Assembly (NCBI RefSeq): GCF_014199205.1
Contig: NZ_JACIJD010000002.1
Span: 300,207-364,206 of the forward strand
Direction: 5' to 3'
DNA: 64,000 nucleotides
Origin: Muricoccus pecuniae
GTDB taxonomy: Bacteria; Pseudomonadota; Alphaproteobacteria; Acetobacterales; Acetobacteraceae
Shown here: one piece after another, positions 10,388 to 20,524 of the stretch
Layout: each line of letters begins with the position of its first letter
Position numbering within the stretch: position 1 is the stretch's first letter
Made by a program: the position numbers and the translations under genes
Notes under the pieces: model-generated
The model's input: the letters and a program-made list of their open reading frames with translations, nothing else
Told to the model about the DNA's origin: nothing
Databases searched by the model: none

Positions 10388-11182
10388 TCAAGCCGCCTCC
10401 GTCCCGGGCCCTGCCGGGGGTGCGGGGAAGGCGGGCGGCGCGCGGCGCGCGATGGCCTGGGCGGCGGCCAGCTCGGCCTCGCCGCCGCGCCCCGCGCGCC
10501 GCGCCTCGGCCCAGGCATCGGCGGCGTCGCAGACCTCGGTGAGCGCCGCCTCCACGGCCGCGCGCCCGGCCTCGGCGGCGTGGGGCGGCACGGTGAAGGG
10601 GGGGTGCAGCACGATCAGCCCGCGCGAGAAGGGCAGGGGGATGAGCATCCGGTCCCAGGAGCGCAGGCGGAAGCCGCGCGTGGTCGCGGCGGCATAGGGG
10701 AGGACGGGCGCGCCCGACACGGCCGCGAGCTGCCCCACCCCCGGCGCCGCCACCCGGCGCGGCCCGCGCGGCCCGTCCGGGGTGATGGCCACGACGCCCT
10801 CCTTTCGGAGAATCTTCAGCATCGTTCGCAGCGCCTGGCTGCCGCCCTTGGAGGTGGAGCCGTAGATCATGTCGAGATCGAAGCGCGCCACGACCTCGCC
10901 GATGAACACGCCGTCCCGGTGCTGGGAGACGAGGACCTGAGGCCGCTTGGGGCGCAGCGCGGGCACCAGCCGCTGCATGCCGATCCAGGGCCGGGGGCCG
11001 AGCGCGATCCGCTCGTGCCAGAAGGAGAGGATGATCGGGCCGGGCCGGGCCTGGAGCGCCGCGATGGCGGCGTCGCCCGCCAGCGTCCAGCGCGTCGTGC
11101 GGTGGACGAGGGCGATGTAGAGGCCCAGCAGCCGGGCCGCGGCCGCGAGGAAGCGGGGGTGGCGGGTCAGCCGCTTGAGCAT
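10388..11182 (-). CDS. DUF374 lysophospholipid acyltransferase family protein
   Basis: A 264-residue protein of the LPLAT/DUF374 group, placed directly upstream of waaA and probably co-transcribed. SFWHERIAL aligns with the acyltransferase H-x4-D region though spaced differently; [12 protein letters not shown] and the preceding [12 protein letters not shown] are the group's hallmark motifs. An N-terminal hydrophobic stretch suggests membrane association. The family often neighbours Kdo/lipid A genes, which suggests a role in acylating lipid A or a phospholipid; the exact substrate is unknown. Confidence 0.85.
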   Translation of the reverse strand: MLKRLTRHPRFLAAAARLLGLYIALVHRTTRWTLAGDAAIAALQARPGPIILSFWHERIALGPRPWIGMQRLVPALRPKRPQVLVSQHRDGVFIGEVVARFDLDMIYGSTSKGGSQALRTMLKILRKEGVVAITPDGPRGPRRVAAPGVGQLAAVSGAPVLPYAAATTRGFRLRSWDRMLIPLPFSRGLIVLHPPFTVPPHAAEAGRAAVEAALTEVCDAADAWAEARRAGRGGEAELAAAQAIARRAPPAFPAPPAGPGTEAA

Positions 11183-11391
11183 CGGAGGCGTGCCATGGGT
11201 CGGGCGCCCCTAGCACGGGCGCGGCGGGAGGTCACGGGCAGGGCTCCGGCCGGGCGCGCGGGACGGGGCGCGGGCGGGAACGGCTGGGCCGGAGCATTTT
11301 CAAGCCGGGTGGAATCACCCGGCGGCTCGGAAGATGCGCCAAAGCAGAACGCGAGAGCGGTTGCCGCGAGCCACGGCGAACGGAAACCGCT

Positions 11392-11817
11392 CTAGAGGAG
11401 GCCGAGGTCGAGAAGCGCCCGGCGCATCGCCGGCGGCAGTTCCTCGATTCCCTCCACCGCCGCCTCGCCCTCCGCGAGGTCCGGGGGTGCCGCATGGGCT
11501 TCGAGGTAGCGCCACCCCTGGAAGGCCTTCACCGGGCGGGGGCGGACATGGACGAGGCCGGGCTGGAGGATGAGCGCTGTGGCGCCCGTGCCGTCCGCCC
11601 GCTTCACGGGCTCGATCGCGAGGATTCGCTGGCGCACGCGCAGCACCCCCGCCACCACCCAGTAGATGGAGCCGCCCTCCAGGATCTCCGGCGCGCGCCG
11701 GGGCGTCATGCGCGTGACGTGGCGCAGCCCCTCCGGGCCGCGGGCGCGCAGCGCCTGGCCGCGCTCCAGCGCATCGACGTCCTTCGGCCCCACGGCCAGT
11801 TTGATGATGTGCAGCAC
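11392..11817 (-). CDS. DUF1489 family protein
   Basis: Conserved alphaproteobacterial protein of unknown function. The GTG at 11817 is preferred because it gives the family beginning (M)[10 protein letters not shown] and has a GGGAGCA ribosome site upstream; this yields 141 residues. Other conserved pieces are [23 protein letters not shown] and FQGWRYLE. It is soluble, with no signal peptide. It stands alone, about 210 bases upstream of the acyltransferase gene. Confidence 0.85.
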   Translation of the reverse strand: MLHIIKLAVGPKDVDALERGQALRARGPEGLRHVTRMTPRRAPEILEGGSIYWVVAGVLRVRQRILAIEPVKRADGTGATALILQPGLVHVRPRPVKAFQGWRYLEAHAAPPDLAEGEAAVEGIEELPPAMRRALLDLGLL

Positions 11818-11925
11818 GCCGCGCCATCTGCTCCCGCGACCCTTCGCGCGCAAGCTGGCCTTATCCAGCGGTTAGGCATTCGGCCCGTAGGATTGGTGAC
11901 GCTCACAACGAGGAGATCGCCAGGG

Positions 11926-14241
11926 ATGCGCGCCTTCCAGAACCTCTCGGTCGCCCGGAAGCTCGGGGCGAGCGCCGGACTGACGCTTACCCTTCTGAGC
12001 GGCCTCGTGGGCCTCGTCTGGGTGGAGGCGCGCGAGGTCACGCGGCAGCAGGGCCAGCTGAAGGAGGCCGCCGGCGTGCTCGCCCTCATGGAGCAGGCGG
12101 GCGCGCGCGCCGCCCAGGCCCCGGCCGCCACGGCCGAGCTGGGCAGCGCCCAGACCCTGTCCGCCGCCCGCGCCGCGGCGGAGGCGGCCCGCTCCAGCAT
12201 GGCCGAGGCGCGAGCACGGACCGAGGAAGCCGTGCGGGCGCTGCCCCCCTCCGCCGCCCGCACCGCGGCCGAGGCGGCGATCCCGGCCATGCGCGCGCAT
12301 GAGGCGGCAGTTGCCCGCATGCTGGAGCTGCGCGGACGCATGATCGGGGCGCGGGACGAGCGTCTCTACGGTCAGGCCGTGGATTTCGACCAGGCGATGG
12401 AGGCCGTGCTCGGCAGCCTCGAATTCGAGCTGTCGGACCGGAGCGGGGTCGAGGATGCTCGCAGCCGGCTGATGACCTTCTCCAACGCGGTGAACGAGGT
12501 GCGCCTCGCCGTGCAGCGCTTCCTCATCACGGGCGAGGAGGCGCAGGCGCGCCGCGTGCGCCGGGCCGCGGCGCAGCAGCGCGTCCATCTCCGGGGCGCC
12601 CTGTCCGCCGGGATGTCGGACCGGCTGAAGGAGGACATCACCCGCATCGGCGCCGTCGCCTCCGGCCTCGCCGAAGGGGCGGAGACGATCCTCTCGGTGC
12701 TGGCCGAGATCCGCAAGTTGCACGACGAGGAGGCCGAGAAGGCATCCGCGGCCGTGCAGGGCGCGCTCGGCGAGGCGACCGGCCTCCTGCGCCAGGACGC
12801 CTCCCTGCGCCGTGCCTCCGTCGAGACCTCGGTGGAGAGCATGGCGGACTTTACCCTCTCTATCGGCGGCGCGGTGGCGGTGATCCTGCTCCTCTCCTCC
12901 TGGGCCAGCTCGCGGGCGATCGGCGCGCCGCTGCGCCGGGCGGCCGTGCGGGTGCGGGCGATCGCGGCCGGCGACACCGCGCCGGGCGGGGCGGCCGAGG
13001 CCCGGGATCGCGCCTCCCGCGACGAGACGGGGCGGATCGCGGCCGCGCTCGAGGATTTGCGCGGCACGGTCGGGCGCGCCTTTGCCCAGGCCCAGATGAT
13101 CGAGCAGATGCCGCTGGGTCTGATGGCCGTGGATCCCGCGCTGCGGGTCACCCATGCAAATGCCGAGATGGGCACGGTGCTCGCCCGGCTGGGGGTGAGC
13201 GAGCCCGTGCTCGGGAAGTCGCTCGGGGAGCTGCCGCTGGCCGGCCTCTCCGCCCTGGGGCCGGTCCTGTCCAACCCCTCCGCCCTGCCGCACCGCGCCC
13301 GCCTCGTCATCGGGCAGGAGGTCGTGGACCTCCAGGCCAGCGCGATCACCGACGGGCGCGGCGCCTTTGCCGGCCCGATGCTCACTTGGCGCGTCGTGAC
13401 CGAGGAGGCCCGGCTCGCTGACACCTTCGAGGCCGAGGTCGGCGCCGTGGTCGAGAACCTGGCCGGCCAGGCCGAGCAGCTCCGCCGCTCCGCCGGGCTG
13501 GTGCATGGGAGCGCCAGCCGCTCGGGGCGCGAGGCCGCCGAAGTGGCCGAGGTCGCCGCCCGCGCGGGGAACGAGGTCGGCGCCGTGGCCGCCGCGGCCG
13601 AGGAGATGGCCGCCTCCATCGCCGAGATCACGCGCCGCGTGGCCGAGGCCGCGGATGTGGCGGCCCGTGCCGTCGCCGAGGCGCGCGCGACCGATGGCAC
13701 CGTGCGCGGCTTGGCGGATGGCGCCGCCCGGATCGGCGATGTGGTGCGGCTGATCGGAGACATCGCGGGTCAGACGAACCTGCTGGCGCTCAACGCCACG
13801 ATCGAGGCGGCGCGGGCGGGCGAGGCCGGCAAGGGCTTCGCCGTGGTGGCGAGCGAGGTGAAGTCCCTCGCCAGCCAGACCGCCAAGGCCACTGAGGAGA
13901 TCTCCGCCCAGATCCAGCAGATGCAGGCGGCCACGGCCGGGGCCGTGGAGGCCATCCGCGGCATCGGCGAGACGGTCGAGCGCACGAGCGAGATCGCGAC
14001 CGCCATCGCCGCCGCCGTGGAGCAGCAGGGCGCGACGACGCAGGAGATCGCCCGGAGCGCCGCACAGGTGGCGGACGGTACGGAGATGGTGAACGGGGCC
14101 ATCGCCGGCGTGCGCACCGCCGCGGAGGAGACGGGCAGCGCCGCCGGCGGCATGCTGGCCGCCACCGAAATCCTGGCGGGGCAGACGGGCATCCTGCGGG
14201 AGAAGTCCGCGGGCTTCCTGCGGGCCGTGCGCGCCGCCTGA
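11926..14241 (+). CDS. methyl-accepting chemotaxis protein with internal PAS-like domain
   Basis: A 771-residue chemoreceptor. In order: a membrane helix at about 15-35, an extended alanine-rich helical sensor region (four-helix-bundle type), a second membrane helix at about 306-328, HAMP, a PAS-like domain beginning [19 protein letters not shown] at about 400, and the MCP signalling domain with its hairpin tip [20 protein letters not shown]. No CheB/CheR pentapeptide tether is seen at the C-terminus. The signalling region shares an almost identical DNA patch with the second receptor gene at 31610. Confidence 0.93.
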   Translation: MRAFQNLSVARKLGASAGLTLTLLSGLVGLVWVEAREVTRQQGQLKEAAGVLALMEQAGARAAQAPAATAELGSAQTLSAARAAAEAARSSMAEARARTEEAVRALPPSAARTAAEAAIPAMRAHEAAVARMLELRGRMIGARDERLYGQAVDFDQAMEAVLGSLEFELSDRSGVEDARSRLMTFSNAVNEVRLAVQRFLITGEEAQARRVRRAAAQQRVHLRGALSAGMSDRLKEDITRIGAVASGLAEGAETILSVLAEIRKLHDEEAEKASAAVQGALGEATGLLRQDASLRRASVETSVESMADFTLSIGGAVAVILLLSSWASSRAIGAPLRRAAVRVRAIAAGDTAPGGAAEARDRASRDETGRIAAALEDLRGTVGRAFAQAQMIEQMPLGLMAVDPALRVTHANAEMGTVLARLGVSEPVLGKSLGELPLAGLSALGPVLSNPSALPHRARLVIGQEVVDLQASAITDGRGAFAGPMLTWRVVTEEARLADTFEAEVGAVVENLAGQAEQLRRSAGLVHGSASRSGREAAEVAEVAARAGNEVGAVAAAAEEMAASIAEITRRVAEAADVAARAVAEARATDGTVRGLADGAARIGDVVRLIGDIAGQTNLLALNATIEAARAGEAGKGFAVVASEVKSLASQTAKATEEISAQIQQMQAATAGAVEAIRGIGETVERTSEIATAIAAAVEQQGATTQEIARSAAQVADGTEMVNGAIAGVRTAAEETGSAAGGMLAATEILAGQTGILREKSAGFLRAVRAA
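13771..13889 (+). repeat. 119-base patch shared with the second chemoreceptor gene, copy 1
   Basis: This stretch, coding for the hairpin tip of the signalling domain, matches 32837-32955 at all but one base that I could find by eye. The flanking parts of the two genes diverge quickly. Protein constraint alone does not explain identical third codon positions. Confidence 0.85.
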
Positions 14242-14351
14242 CGGGGGCAGGGCGGCCCCGGCTTGCGGAACCGGGCCGCCCGACCCTATCTGCCGCGCGC
14301 CGCTCCCGGCGGCCGTGACGGCGAGGGGTGCCGGCGGGAAGGGATTGCGGA

Positions 14352-15356
14352 ATGGCTCATCGGATCGCGGTTGCCGGCGCCACGGGGCAGGTGGGGCGCG
14401 AGATCATCAAGACCCTGGCGGAGCGCGACTTCCCCACCGTCTCCCTCGCCGCCCTCGCTTCCGGGCGCGCGGTGGGGGGCTCGCTCTCCTTCGGCGAAGC
14501 GGACCTGAGGGTGGGCGCGGTGGAGCGGCACGACCTCGCCGCGACGGATCTTCTCTTCCTGGCCCCCGGCACGCCTGCACCCGCGACCCTCGCCCGCCGC
14601 GCGGTGGCCGCGGGCTGCGCGGTGGTGGACGTGACGGGGATGGGCGATCCGGACGCGCCCGTGGTGGTGCCGGAGGTGAATCCCGGCGTGCTGGCCGCGA
14701 ATCCGCGCGTCGTCGCCTCACCCGTGGCGGGGGCGATCCTGCTGGCCATGGCGCTGCACCCCCTCCAGGCGCTGGGAGGGCTGGTGCGGGTGGTGGTCAC
14801 CTCGCTCCAGCCGGTCTCCGGCGCCGGGAAGGACGCGATGGACGAGCTGTTCAGCCAGACCCGCGGCGTCTTCGTGAACGACACCGCCACGCCGGAGCAG
14901 TTCACCAAGCCTATCGCCTTCAACCTCATCCCCCATATCGGCGCCTTCGGCGAGGACGGGCTGACGGAGGAGGAGGAGGCCATCGCCGAGGATGCCGGGC
15001 GGCTGCTCGGCGGGGTGACGGTGGCGGCGACCTGCGTGCGGGTGCCCGTCTTCATCGGGCAGTGCCTCTCCATCAACGCGGTCTTCGACCGTCCCCTGGA
15101 CGAGGCGGAGGCGCGGGAGGCCATACGGGGCGCCCCGGGCCTCACCCTGCTCGATCGCCGTGACGATGGCGGCTACGTGACCCCGCTGGAGACCGTGGGG
15201 GAGGACCCTGTCTTCATCTCCCGTCTCCGGGCCGATTCGACGGTCCCGAACGGAATCGCCCTCTGGTGCGCGGGGGACAACCAGCGGAAGGGCGGGGCGC
15301 TGAACGCGGTGCAGATCGCCGAGGAGCTCGCCCGCCGGGGCGCCCTTCGTGGCTGA
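14352..15356 (+). CDS. aspartate-semialdehyde dehydrogenase-like protein lacking the catalytic Cys and His
   Basis: A 334-residue protein that clearly belongs to the Asd family: Rossmann start RIAVAGATGQVGREI, the dimer segment SGAGKDAMDELFSQT and the C-terminal AGDNQRKGGALNAVQIAEEL. The nucleophile motif that normally reads NPNCST is replaced by NPRVVASPVAG around residue 117, with a small insertion and no cysteine. The active-site His of RVPVFIGH is Gln237. It therefore probably does not make aspartate semialdehyde; an authentic asd gene should exist elsewhere. It could be a regulatory or repurposed paralogue. Confidence 0.85.
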   Translation: MAHRIAVAGATGQVGREIIKTLAERDFPTVSLAALASGRAVGGSLSFGEADLRVGAVERHDLAATDLLFLAPGTPAPATLARRAVAAGCAVVDVTGMGDPDAPVVVPEVNPGVLAANPRVVASPVAGAILLAMALHPLQALGGLVRVVVTSLQPVSGAGKDAMDELFSQTRGVFVNDTATPEQFTKPIAFNLIPHIGAFGEDGLTEEEEAIAEDAGRLLGGVTVAATCVRVPVFIGQCLSINAVFDRPLDEAEAREAIRGAPGLTLLDRRDDGGYVTPLETVGEDPVFISRLRADSTVPNGIALWCAGDNQRKGGALNAVQIAEELARRGALRG

Positions 15357-15413
15357 AGGGCTGCGGCGGGAAGCGCGTGGTTACAAGGCGCTGGAGGTCG
15401 GGGGCGGTCTCCA

Positions 15414-15432
15414 GTTGCGACCGCTTCGCAAC
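15414..15432 (+). promoter_or_regulatory. inverted repeat upstream of the sdhC promoter
   Basis: GTTGCG at 15414-15419 and CGCAAC at 15427-15432 form an interrupted palindrome 18 bases upstream of a possible -35 box. This is a plausible operator for the succinate dehydrogenase operon, but no regulator can be named. Confidence 0.3.
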
Positions 15433-15449
15433 GCTTTGATTTCGTGCGA

Positions 15450-15477
15450 TTGACGCTTTGCCGTGGCGCACCATAAA
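15450..15477 (+). promoter_or_regulatory. candidate sigma-70 promoter of sdhCDAB
   Basis: TTGACG at 15450-15455 and CATAAA at 15472-15477 are separated by 16 bases. They lie 57 bases before the sdhC start in an otherwise gene-free gap. The -35 element is near consensus; the -10 is moderate. Confidence 0.45.
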
Positions 15478-15533
15478 AGCGGCGCAGCCGTTCGCGGAAG
15501 TGTCCCGCGCCCGGCAGGATTTCAGGACGCCGC

Positions 15534-15983
15534 ATGGCCCATTCCAACGACGCGCGCGAAGCCCTCATGATCGGCCGCCGTACGGACGGAACGACCGTCC
15601 GCCGGCCGCTCTCCCCGCATCTGCAGGTCTACGACATGCTGCAGATGACCAGTGCCCTCTCCATCATGCACCGGATCTCGGGCGCGGCCTGGTCGGTCGG
15701 CCTGATCTTCTTCGTGTGGTGGGTCGCCGCCGCGGCGGCCGGGCCCGAGGCCTATGGCCGCATGGCGGGCTTCATGGGCAGCTTCATCGGCGTGCCCATC
15801 CTGTTCGGCATCACCGCCGCCGCCTGGTACCACATCCTCGCCGGCATCCGGCACCTGATGTGGGACTTCGGCTACGGCTACGACATCCCGACGACCTATC
15901 GCACGGGCTGGATCGTCATCGCCGGCACCGCCGTGATGACGGTCCTGACCTGGATCGTCGCCATCGTCGCCTGGGCATCGTGA
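15534..15983 (+). CDS. sdhC: succinate dehydrogenase, cytochrome b556 subunit
   Basis: Membrane anchor that binds haem b and quinone in complex II. It is a 149-residue protein with three membrane helices. The family signatures RPLSPHLQVY and SIMHRISGAAW are present, and the haem ligand His is in YHILAGIRHLMWDFGYG. It is the first gene of the sdhCDAB set, 13 bases before sdhD. Confidence 0.96.
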   Translation: MAHSNDAREALMIGRRTDGTTVRRPLSPHLQVYDMLQMTSALSIMHRISGAAWSVGLIFFVWWVAAAAAGPEAYGRMAGFMGSFIGVPILFGITAAAWYHILAGIRHLMWDFGYGYDIPTTYRTGWIVIAGTAVMTVLTWIVAIVAWAS

Positions 15984-15996
15984 GGGGAACCGGCGC

Positions 15997-16386
15997 ATGA
16001 TCGAGCAGCAGACCCGCCTCCAGCCGCCGCTCGGCCGCGTCCGCGGCTTCGGCTCGGCCAAGAACGGCACGCATCACTGGTGGATGCAGCGCGTGACCTC
16101 CATCGCGCTCACCCCGCTGATGATCTGGTTCGCCTTCTCCATCGCTATCCGCGCGGGCGAGCCCTGGGAGGTGATGGCGGAGTGGATCGCCCGTCCCTTC
16201 AACGCCGTGCTGCTCGTCGTGCTCACGGCGATCGGCTTCTACCACACGGCCCAGGGCCTGCAGGTGGTGGTGGAGGACTATATCCGACCCGACCGGAGCG
16301 TGATGGTGGTGAACATGGCCATCAAGGCCGTGCTCACCCTTTTGGCCCTTCTGGCCGCGCTCTCCATCATCCGGCTCGCCGTTTGA
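15997..16386 (+). CDS. sdhD: succinate dehydrogenase, hydrophobic membrane anchor subunit
   Basis: Second membrane anchor of complex II, 129 residues with three helices. The quinone/haem region HHWWMQRVTSIAL and the haem histidine segment FYHTAQGLQVVVEDYI are characteristic. The 235-base gap to sdhA is unusually long for this operon and contains several hairpins. Confidence 0.95.
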   Translation: MIEQQTRLQPPLGRVRGFGSAKNGTHHWWMQRVTSIALTPLMIWFAFSIAIRAGEPWEVMAEWIARPFNAVLLVVLTAIGFYHTAQGLQVVVEDYIRPDRSVMVVNMAIKAVLTLLALLAALSIIRLAV

Positions 16387-16462
16387 TGCGCCCTGCGCGG
16401 CCTCTCTCTTCCGGTCGCGCAAGGGCTTCCCATATAGGTTCAGGGTGCTCCGGCGCCCTCCC

Positions 16463-16484
16463 GCCGTGCCATCGCCGGCACGGC
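16463..16484 (+). repeat. perfect 8-bp hairpin in the sdhD-sdhA gap
   Basis: GCCGTGCC at 16463-16470 pairs with GGCACGGC at 16477-16484 around a six-base loop. There is no T-run after it, so it is more likely an mRNA stability or attenuation element than a simple terminator. It is the first of four hairpins in this gap. Confidence 0.6.
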
Positions 16485-16513
16485 GCCACGGCCCGAGGGG
16501 GCCATCGCTTCCA

Positions 16514-16576
16514 CGCCCGAACGGGCGACGACATCTGCGCCCGAACGGGCGGTGATTTCCGCGCCCCGCAGGGCGC
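16514..16576 (+). repeat. tandem short hairpins before sdhA
   Basis: CGCCCGAACGGGCG occurs twice (16514-16527 and 16538-16551, period 24). Each copy is a six-base perfect stem with a two-base loop. A third stem of the same size follows, GCGCCC-CGCA-GGGCGC at 16561-16576. Together they form an array of three hairpins ending 45 bases before the sdhA start. Confidence 0.75.
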
Positions 16577-16621
16577 CAAGACATGCGCCGAAGCCGGCGC
16601 GAGGACCGACGAGAGCCCGCG

Positions 16622-18448
16622 ATGAACGCCATCAGCCAGCCTCCGCGCCCCGGGATCAACGGCGGCGCCTATCGCATTGTGGACCACACCTATGACGTGG
16701 TGGTGGTGGGGGCCGGCGGTGCCGGCCTTCGCGCCACCTTCGGCATGGGTGCGGCCGGCCTGAAGACGGCCTGCATCACCAAGGTCTTCCCCACCCGCTC
16801 CCACACGGTGGCGGCGCAGGGCGGCGTCGGCGCCGCACTGGGCAACATGGGCGAGGACGACTGGCGCTGGCACATGTACGACACCGTGAAGGGGTCGGAC
16901 TGGCTCGGCGACCAGGACGCGATCGAGTACATGTGCCGCGAGGCCGTGCCGGCGATCATCGAGCTGGAGCATTTCGGCGTGCCCTTCTCCCGCACGGAGG
17001 ACGGCAAGATCTACCAGCGGCCCTTCGGCGGCCACATGCAGAACTACGGCAAGACGCCGGCCATGCGCGCCTGCGCCGCGGCCGACCGCACGGGCCACGC
17101 GATCCTGCACACGCTCTACCAGCAGTCGCTGAAGCACAACTGCGAGTTCTTCGTCGAGTACATCGCCCTCGACCTCATCATGGACGAGGAGGGCGCCTGC
17201 CGCGGCGTCATGGCGTGGAACCTCGAGGACGGCTCGATCCATCGCTTCCGCGCGCAGACGACGGTGATGGCGACCGGCGGCTACGGGCGCGCCTACTTCT
17301 CCTGCACCTCCGCGCATACCTGCACGGGCGATGGCGGCGGCATGGTGCTGCGCGCTGGCCTTCCGCTGCAGGATAACGAGTTCGTGCAGTTCCACCCCAC
17401 CGGCATCTACGGCTCGGGCTGCCTCGTCACCGAGGGCGCGCGCGGCGAGGGCGGCTATCTCACCAACTCCGAGGGCGAGCGCTTCATGGAGCGCTACGCG
17501 CCGACCGCGAAGGACCTGGCGTCGCGCGATGTGGTGTCCCGCGCCATGTCGATGGAGATCCGCGAGGGCCGCGGTGTCGGCCCGATGAAGGACCACATCC
17601 ACCTTCACCTGGAGCATCTGGGCGCGGAGCTCCTGCACGAGCGCCTGCCCGGCATCTCCGAGACGGCGAAGATCTTCGCCGGCGTGGACGTGACGAAGGA
17701 GCCGATCCCGATGCTCCCGACCGTCCACTACAACATGGGCGGCATTCCGACGAACATCCATTGCGAGGTTCTGCGCCCCACTGCGGCCGACCAGGACGCA
17801 ACGGTGCCGGGCCTGATGGCAGTGGGCGAGGCGGCCTGCGTCTCCGTCCATGGCGCGAACCGCCTCGGCACGAACTCGCTGCTCGACCTCGTCGTGTTCG
17901 GCCGTGCTGCCGCGTTGCGCGCGAAGGATACGCTCAAGCCGGGCGCCACCCAGGCGCCGCTGCCCGAGGGCGCAGGGGAGAACGCGCTTGCCCGGCTCGA
18001 CAAGGTTCGCCATGCGAAGGGCAGCACCTCCGTCTCCGAGCTGCGCGTGAACATGCAGCGCACGATGCAGGCCCATGCCGCGGTGTTCCGCACTTCCGAG
18101 CTGCTGAAGGAGGGCGTGGAGAAGATGGCCGTCGTGGCCCAGGGCTATGACGACATCCGCATCAAGGACCGCAGCCTCATCTGGAACAGCGACCTCGTCG
18201 AGGCGATGGAGCTGGACAACCTGATCGGCAACGCGCTGACCACGGTGGTCGGCGCCGAGGCCCGGCACGAGTCCCGCGGCGCCCACGCGCATGAGGACTA
18301 CCCCGAGCGCGACGACCAGAACTGGATGAAGCACACGCTGGCCTGGGTGAATGACAAGTACCAGGTAAAGCTGGACTACCGCGACGTGAAGATGCGGACC
18401 CTCACCAATGAGGTGCAGGTCTTCCCGCCCAAGGCACGCGTCTACTAG
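16622..18448 (+). CDS. sdhA: succinate dehydrogenase flavoprotein subunit
   Basis: Catalytic FAD subunit of complex II, oxidising succinate to fumarate. The ATG at 16622 gives 608 residues and the usual N-terminus before the FAD-binding [16 protein letters not shown]. Visible motifs are the FAD-attachment segment [11 protein letters not shown] (its His carries the covalent flavin), HPTGIYGSG, the catalytic REGRGVGP region and the C-terminal [17 protein letters not shown]. It is followed by sdhB after 80 bases. Confidence 0.97.
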   Translation: MNAISQPPRPGINGGAYRIVDHTYDVVVVGAGGAGLRATFGMGAAGLKTACITKVFPTRSHTVAAQGGVGAALGNMGEDDWRWHMYDTVKGSDWLGDQDAIEYMCREAVPAIIELEHFGVPFSRTEDGKIYQRPFGGHMQNYGKTPAMRACAAADRTGHAILHTLYQQSLKHNCEFFVEYIALDLIMDEEGACRGVMAWNLEDGSIHRFRAQTTVMATGGYGRAYFSCTSAHTCTGDGGGMVLRAGLPLQDNEFVQFHPTGIYGSGCLVTEGARGEGGYLTNSEGERFMERYAPTAKDLASRDVVSRAMSMEIREGRGVGPMKDHIHLHLEHLGAELLHERLPGISETAKIFAGVDVTKEPIPMLPTVHYNMGGIPTNIHCEVLRPTAADQDATVPGLMAVGEAACVSVHGANRLGTNSLLDLVVFGRAAALRAKDTLKPGATQAPLPEGAGENALARLDKVRHAKGSTSVSELRVNMQRTMQAHAAVFRTSELLKEGVEKMAVVAQGYDDIRIKDRSLIWNSDLVEAMELDNLIGNALTTVVGAEARHESRGAHAHEDYPERDDQNWMKHTLAWVNDKYQVKLDYRDVKMRTLTNEVQVFPPKARVY

Positions 18449-18528
18449 GGCGTGGTTCTCCACGCTCCCTTCCCCCGTTGGATCGCGCGCACGCCCCCGG
18501 CGTTCGCGCTCTAGGAAGCCCCGGACCC

Positions 18529-19311
18529 ATGGCGACCTTTACGCTCCCGAGAAACAGCACCGTCTCGACCGGCCAGACCTACAAGGCCGCGCCCGACGCG
18601 AAGAACGTGCGCTCCTTCAAGATCTACCGCTGGGATCCGGACACGGGCGAGAACCCGCGGATGGACACCTACGAGATCGATCTCGACAAGTGCGGCCCGA
18701 TGGTTCTGGACGCGCTCATCAAGATCAAGAACGAGGTGGACACGACCCTCACCTTCCGGCGCTCCTGCCGCGAGGGCATCTGCGGCTCCTGCTCGATGAA
18801 CATCGACGGGCTGAACACCCTTGCCTGCCTCAAGCCGATCGAGGACGTGGTGGGCGAGGTGCGGATCAATCCGCTGCCGCACATGCCGGTGGTGAAGGAC
18901 CTCGTGCCGGACCTGTCGCAGCTCTACGCGCAGCTCCGCATGATTGAGCCCTGGCTGAAGGCCGACACCGCCGCGCCGCCCGACGAGGAGCGCCGCCAGT
19001 CCCGCGAGGAGCGCGCGCGGCTCGACGGGCTGTGGGAGTGCATCCTGTGCTTCTGCTGCTCGACCGCCTGCCCGTCCTACTGGTGGAACGGCGACCGCTA
19101 TCTCGGCCCGGCCGTGCTGCTGCAGGCCTATCGCTGGATCGCGGATTCGCGGGACGAGTACATGGGCGAGCGCCTGGACCAGCTCCAGGACCCGTTCCGC
19201 CTCTATCGCTGCCACACGATCATGAACTGCGCCCGGACCTGCCCGAAGGGGCTGAACCCGGCCGAGGCGATCGGCAAGGTGAAGATGCTCCTCGCCGAGC
19301 GCGAGGGCTGA
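18529..19311 (+). CDS. sdhB: succinate dehydrogenase iron-sulfur subunit
   Basis: Electron-transfer subunit of complex II, 260 residues from the ATG at 18529. The 2Fe-2S site is [15 protein letters not shown]; the 4Fe-4S and 3Fe-4S ligands are in [17 protein letters not shown] and [17 protein letters not shown]. Last gene of the sdh set. Confidence 0.97.
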   Translation: MATFTLPRNSTVSTGQTYKAAPDAKNVRSFKIYRWDPDTGENPRMDTYEIDLDKCGPMVLDALIKIKNEVDTTLTFRRSCREGICGSCSMNIDGLNTLACLKPIEDVVGEVRINPLPHMPVVKDLVPDLSQLYAQLRMIEPWLKADTAAPPDEERRQSREERARLDGLWECILCFCCSTACPSYWWNGDRYLGPAVLLQAYRWIADSRDEYMGERLDQLQDPFRLYRCHTIMNCARTCPKGLNPAEAIGKVKMLLAEREG

Positions 19312-19351
19312 TCGGGGCGTCATCGGCGGGGCGGCCGCGCGCCGTCCCCGC

Positions 19352-20524
19352 GTGAAGGCCGCGATCATCGGGGCCGGCCCCGCGGGGCTGGCCGCGGCCG
19401 AGATCCTCTCCGAGGCGGGCGTCGCGGTCACCGTGCTGGACCGCATGCCCAGCCCCGCGCGCAAGCTGCTCATGGCCGGGCGCGGCGGGCTGAACCTGAC
19501 CCATACCGAGCCCTTCGAGACCTTCCTCTCCCGCTACGGCGCGGCGCGCGAGCGGCTGGAGCCGGCCATCCGTGCCTTCCCGCCCGAGGCCGTGCGCGCC
19601 TGGTGCGAGGGGCTGGGCGAGCCGACCTTCGCCGGCACCAGCGGCCGCGTCTTCCCGCGCGCGATGAAGGCCGCGCCGCTGCTGCGCGCCTGGCTCGCGC
19701 GGCTGGGCGCGCGCGGAGTAACGCTGCTCAGCCGACACAGCTGGACCGGCTGGGACGAGGAGGGCGCGCTCACCTTCGACCGGCCGGGGGGCGAACCGCT
19801 CCGCCTTCGCCCGGATGCGGCGCTGCTGGCCCTGGGCGGTGCTTCCTGGCCGAGGCTGGGATCGGATGGCGGCTGGGCGCCGGTGCTGGCCGCCCGCGGG
19901 GTCGCCGTCACGCCCTTCGCCCCCGCCAATTGCGGCATCCTGATCGACTGGTCCACGCATCTGCGGGACCGCTTCGCCGGGGAGCCGCTCAAGCGCATTG
20001 CCCTCTCCTTCGGCGGGCGAAGCCTGCGCGGGGAGGCGCTCATCACGGTCCGCGGGCTGGAAGGCGGCGTGGTCTACGCCCTTTCCGCCGCGATCCGGGA
20101 TGCCGTGGCGGCGGGCGGGGAGGCAAGGGTCACCCTCGACCTCCGCCCGGATCTGTCGGCGGAGGAGGTCGCGCGCCGGGTGGCGGCGCCGCGGCGGGGG
20201 CAGTCCCTCTCGAACCACCTGCGCCGGCAGCTCTCCCTCTCCCCCGCCGCCATCGCGCTGCTGCGCGAGGGCGCGGGGCCGCCGGAGGGCGCCATCAAGG
20301 CCCTGCCGCTGCGCGTGACCGGGGTGGCCGGTCTCGACCGCGCCATCTCCTCCGCGGGCGGACTGCGCTGGGAGGGGCTGGACGAGAACTTCGCCCTGCG
20401 CCGCATCCCCGGCCTCTTCGCCGCGGGCGAGATGCTCGACTGGGAGGCTCCGACGGGCGGGCACCTGCTCACCGCCTGCTTCGCCACGGGGCGGGCGGCG
20501 GCGCGGGGGATGCTCGGGCGCTAG
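19352..20524 (+). CDS. TIGR03862/BaiN-like flavoprotein
   Basis: NAD(P)/FAD-dependent oxidoreductase of the HI0933/BaiN-like group, 390 residues from a GTG at 19352. The FAD-binding start is AAIIGAGPAGLAAAEIL, followed by the group's hallmark KLLMAGRGGLNLTH and a C-terminal FAD segment (IPGLFAAGEMLDWEAPTGG). Physiological substrate unknown. It starts 40 bases after sdhB but has no obvious metabolic link to it. Its 3' end overlaps the convergent Rrf2 gene by four bases. Confidence 0.88.
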   Translation: MKAAIIGAGPAGLAAAEILSEAGVAVTVLDRMPSPARKLLMAGRGGLNLTHTEPFETFLSRYGAARERLEPAIRAFPPEAVRAWCEGLGEPTFAGTSGRVFPRAMKAAPLLRAWLARLGARGVTLLSRHSWTGWDEEGALTFDRPGGEPLRLRPDAALLALGGASWPRLGSDGGWAPVLAARGVAVTPFAPANCGILIDWSTHLRDRFAGEPLKRIALSFGGRSLRGEALITVRGLEGGVVYALSAAIRDAVAAGGEARVTLDLRPDLSAEEVARRVAAPRRGQSLSNHLRRQLSLSPAAIALLREGAGPPEGAIKALPLRVTGVAGLDRAISSAGGLRWEGLDENFALRRIPGLFAAGEMLDWEAPTGGHLLTACFATGRAAARGMLGR

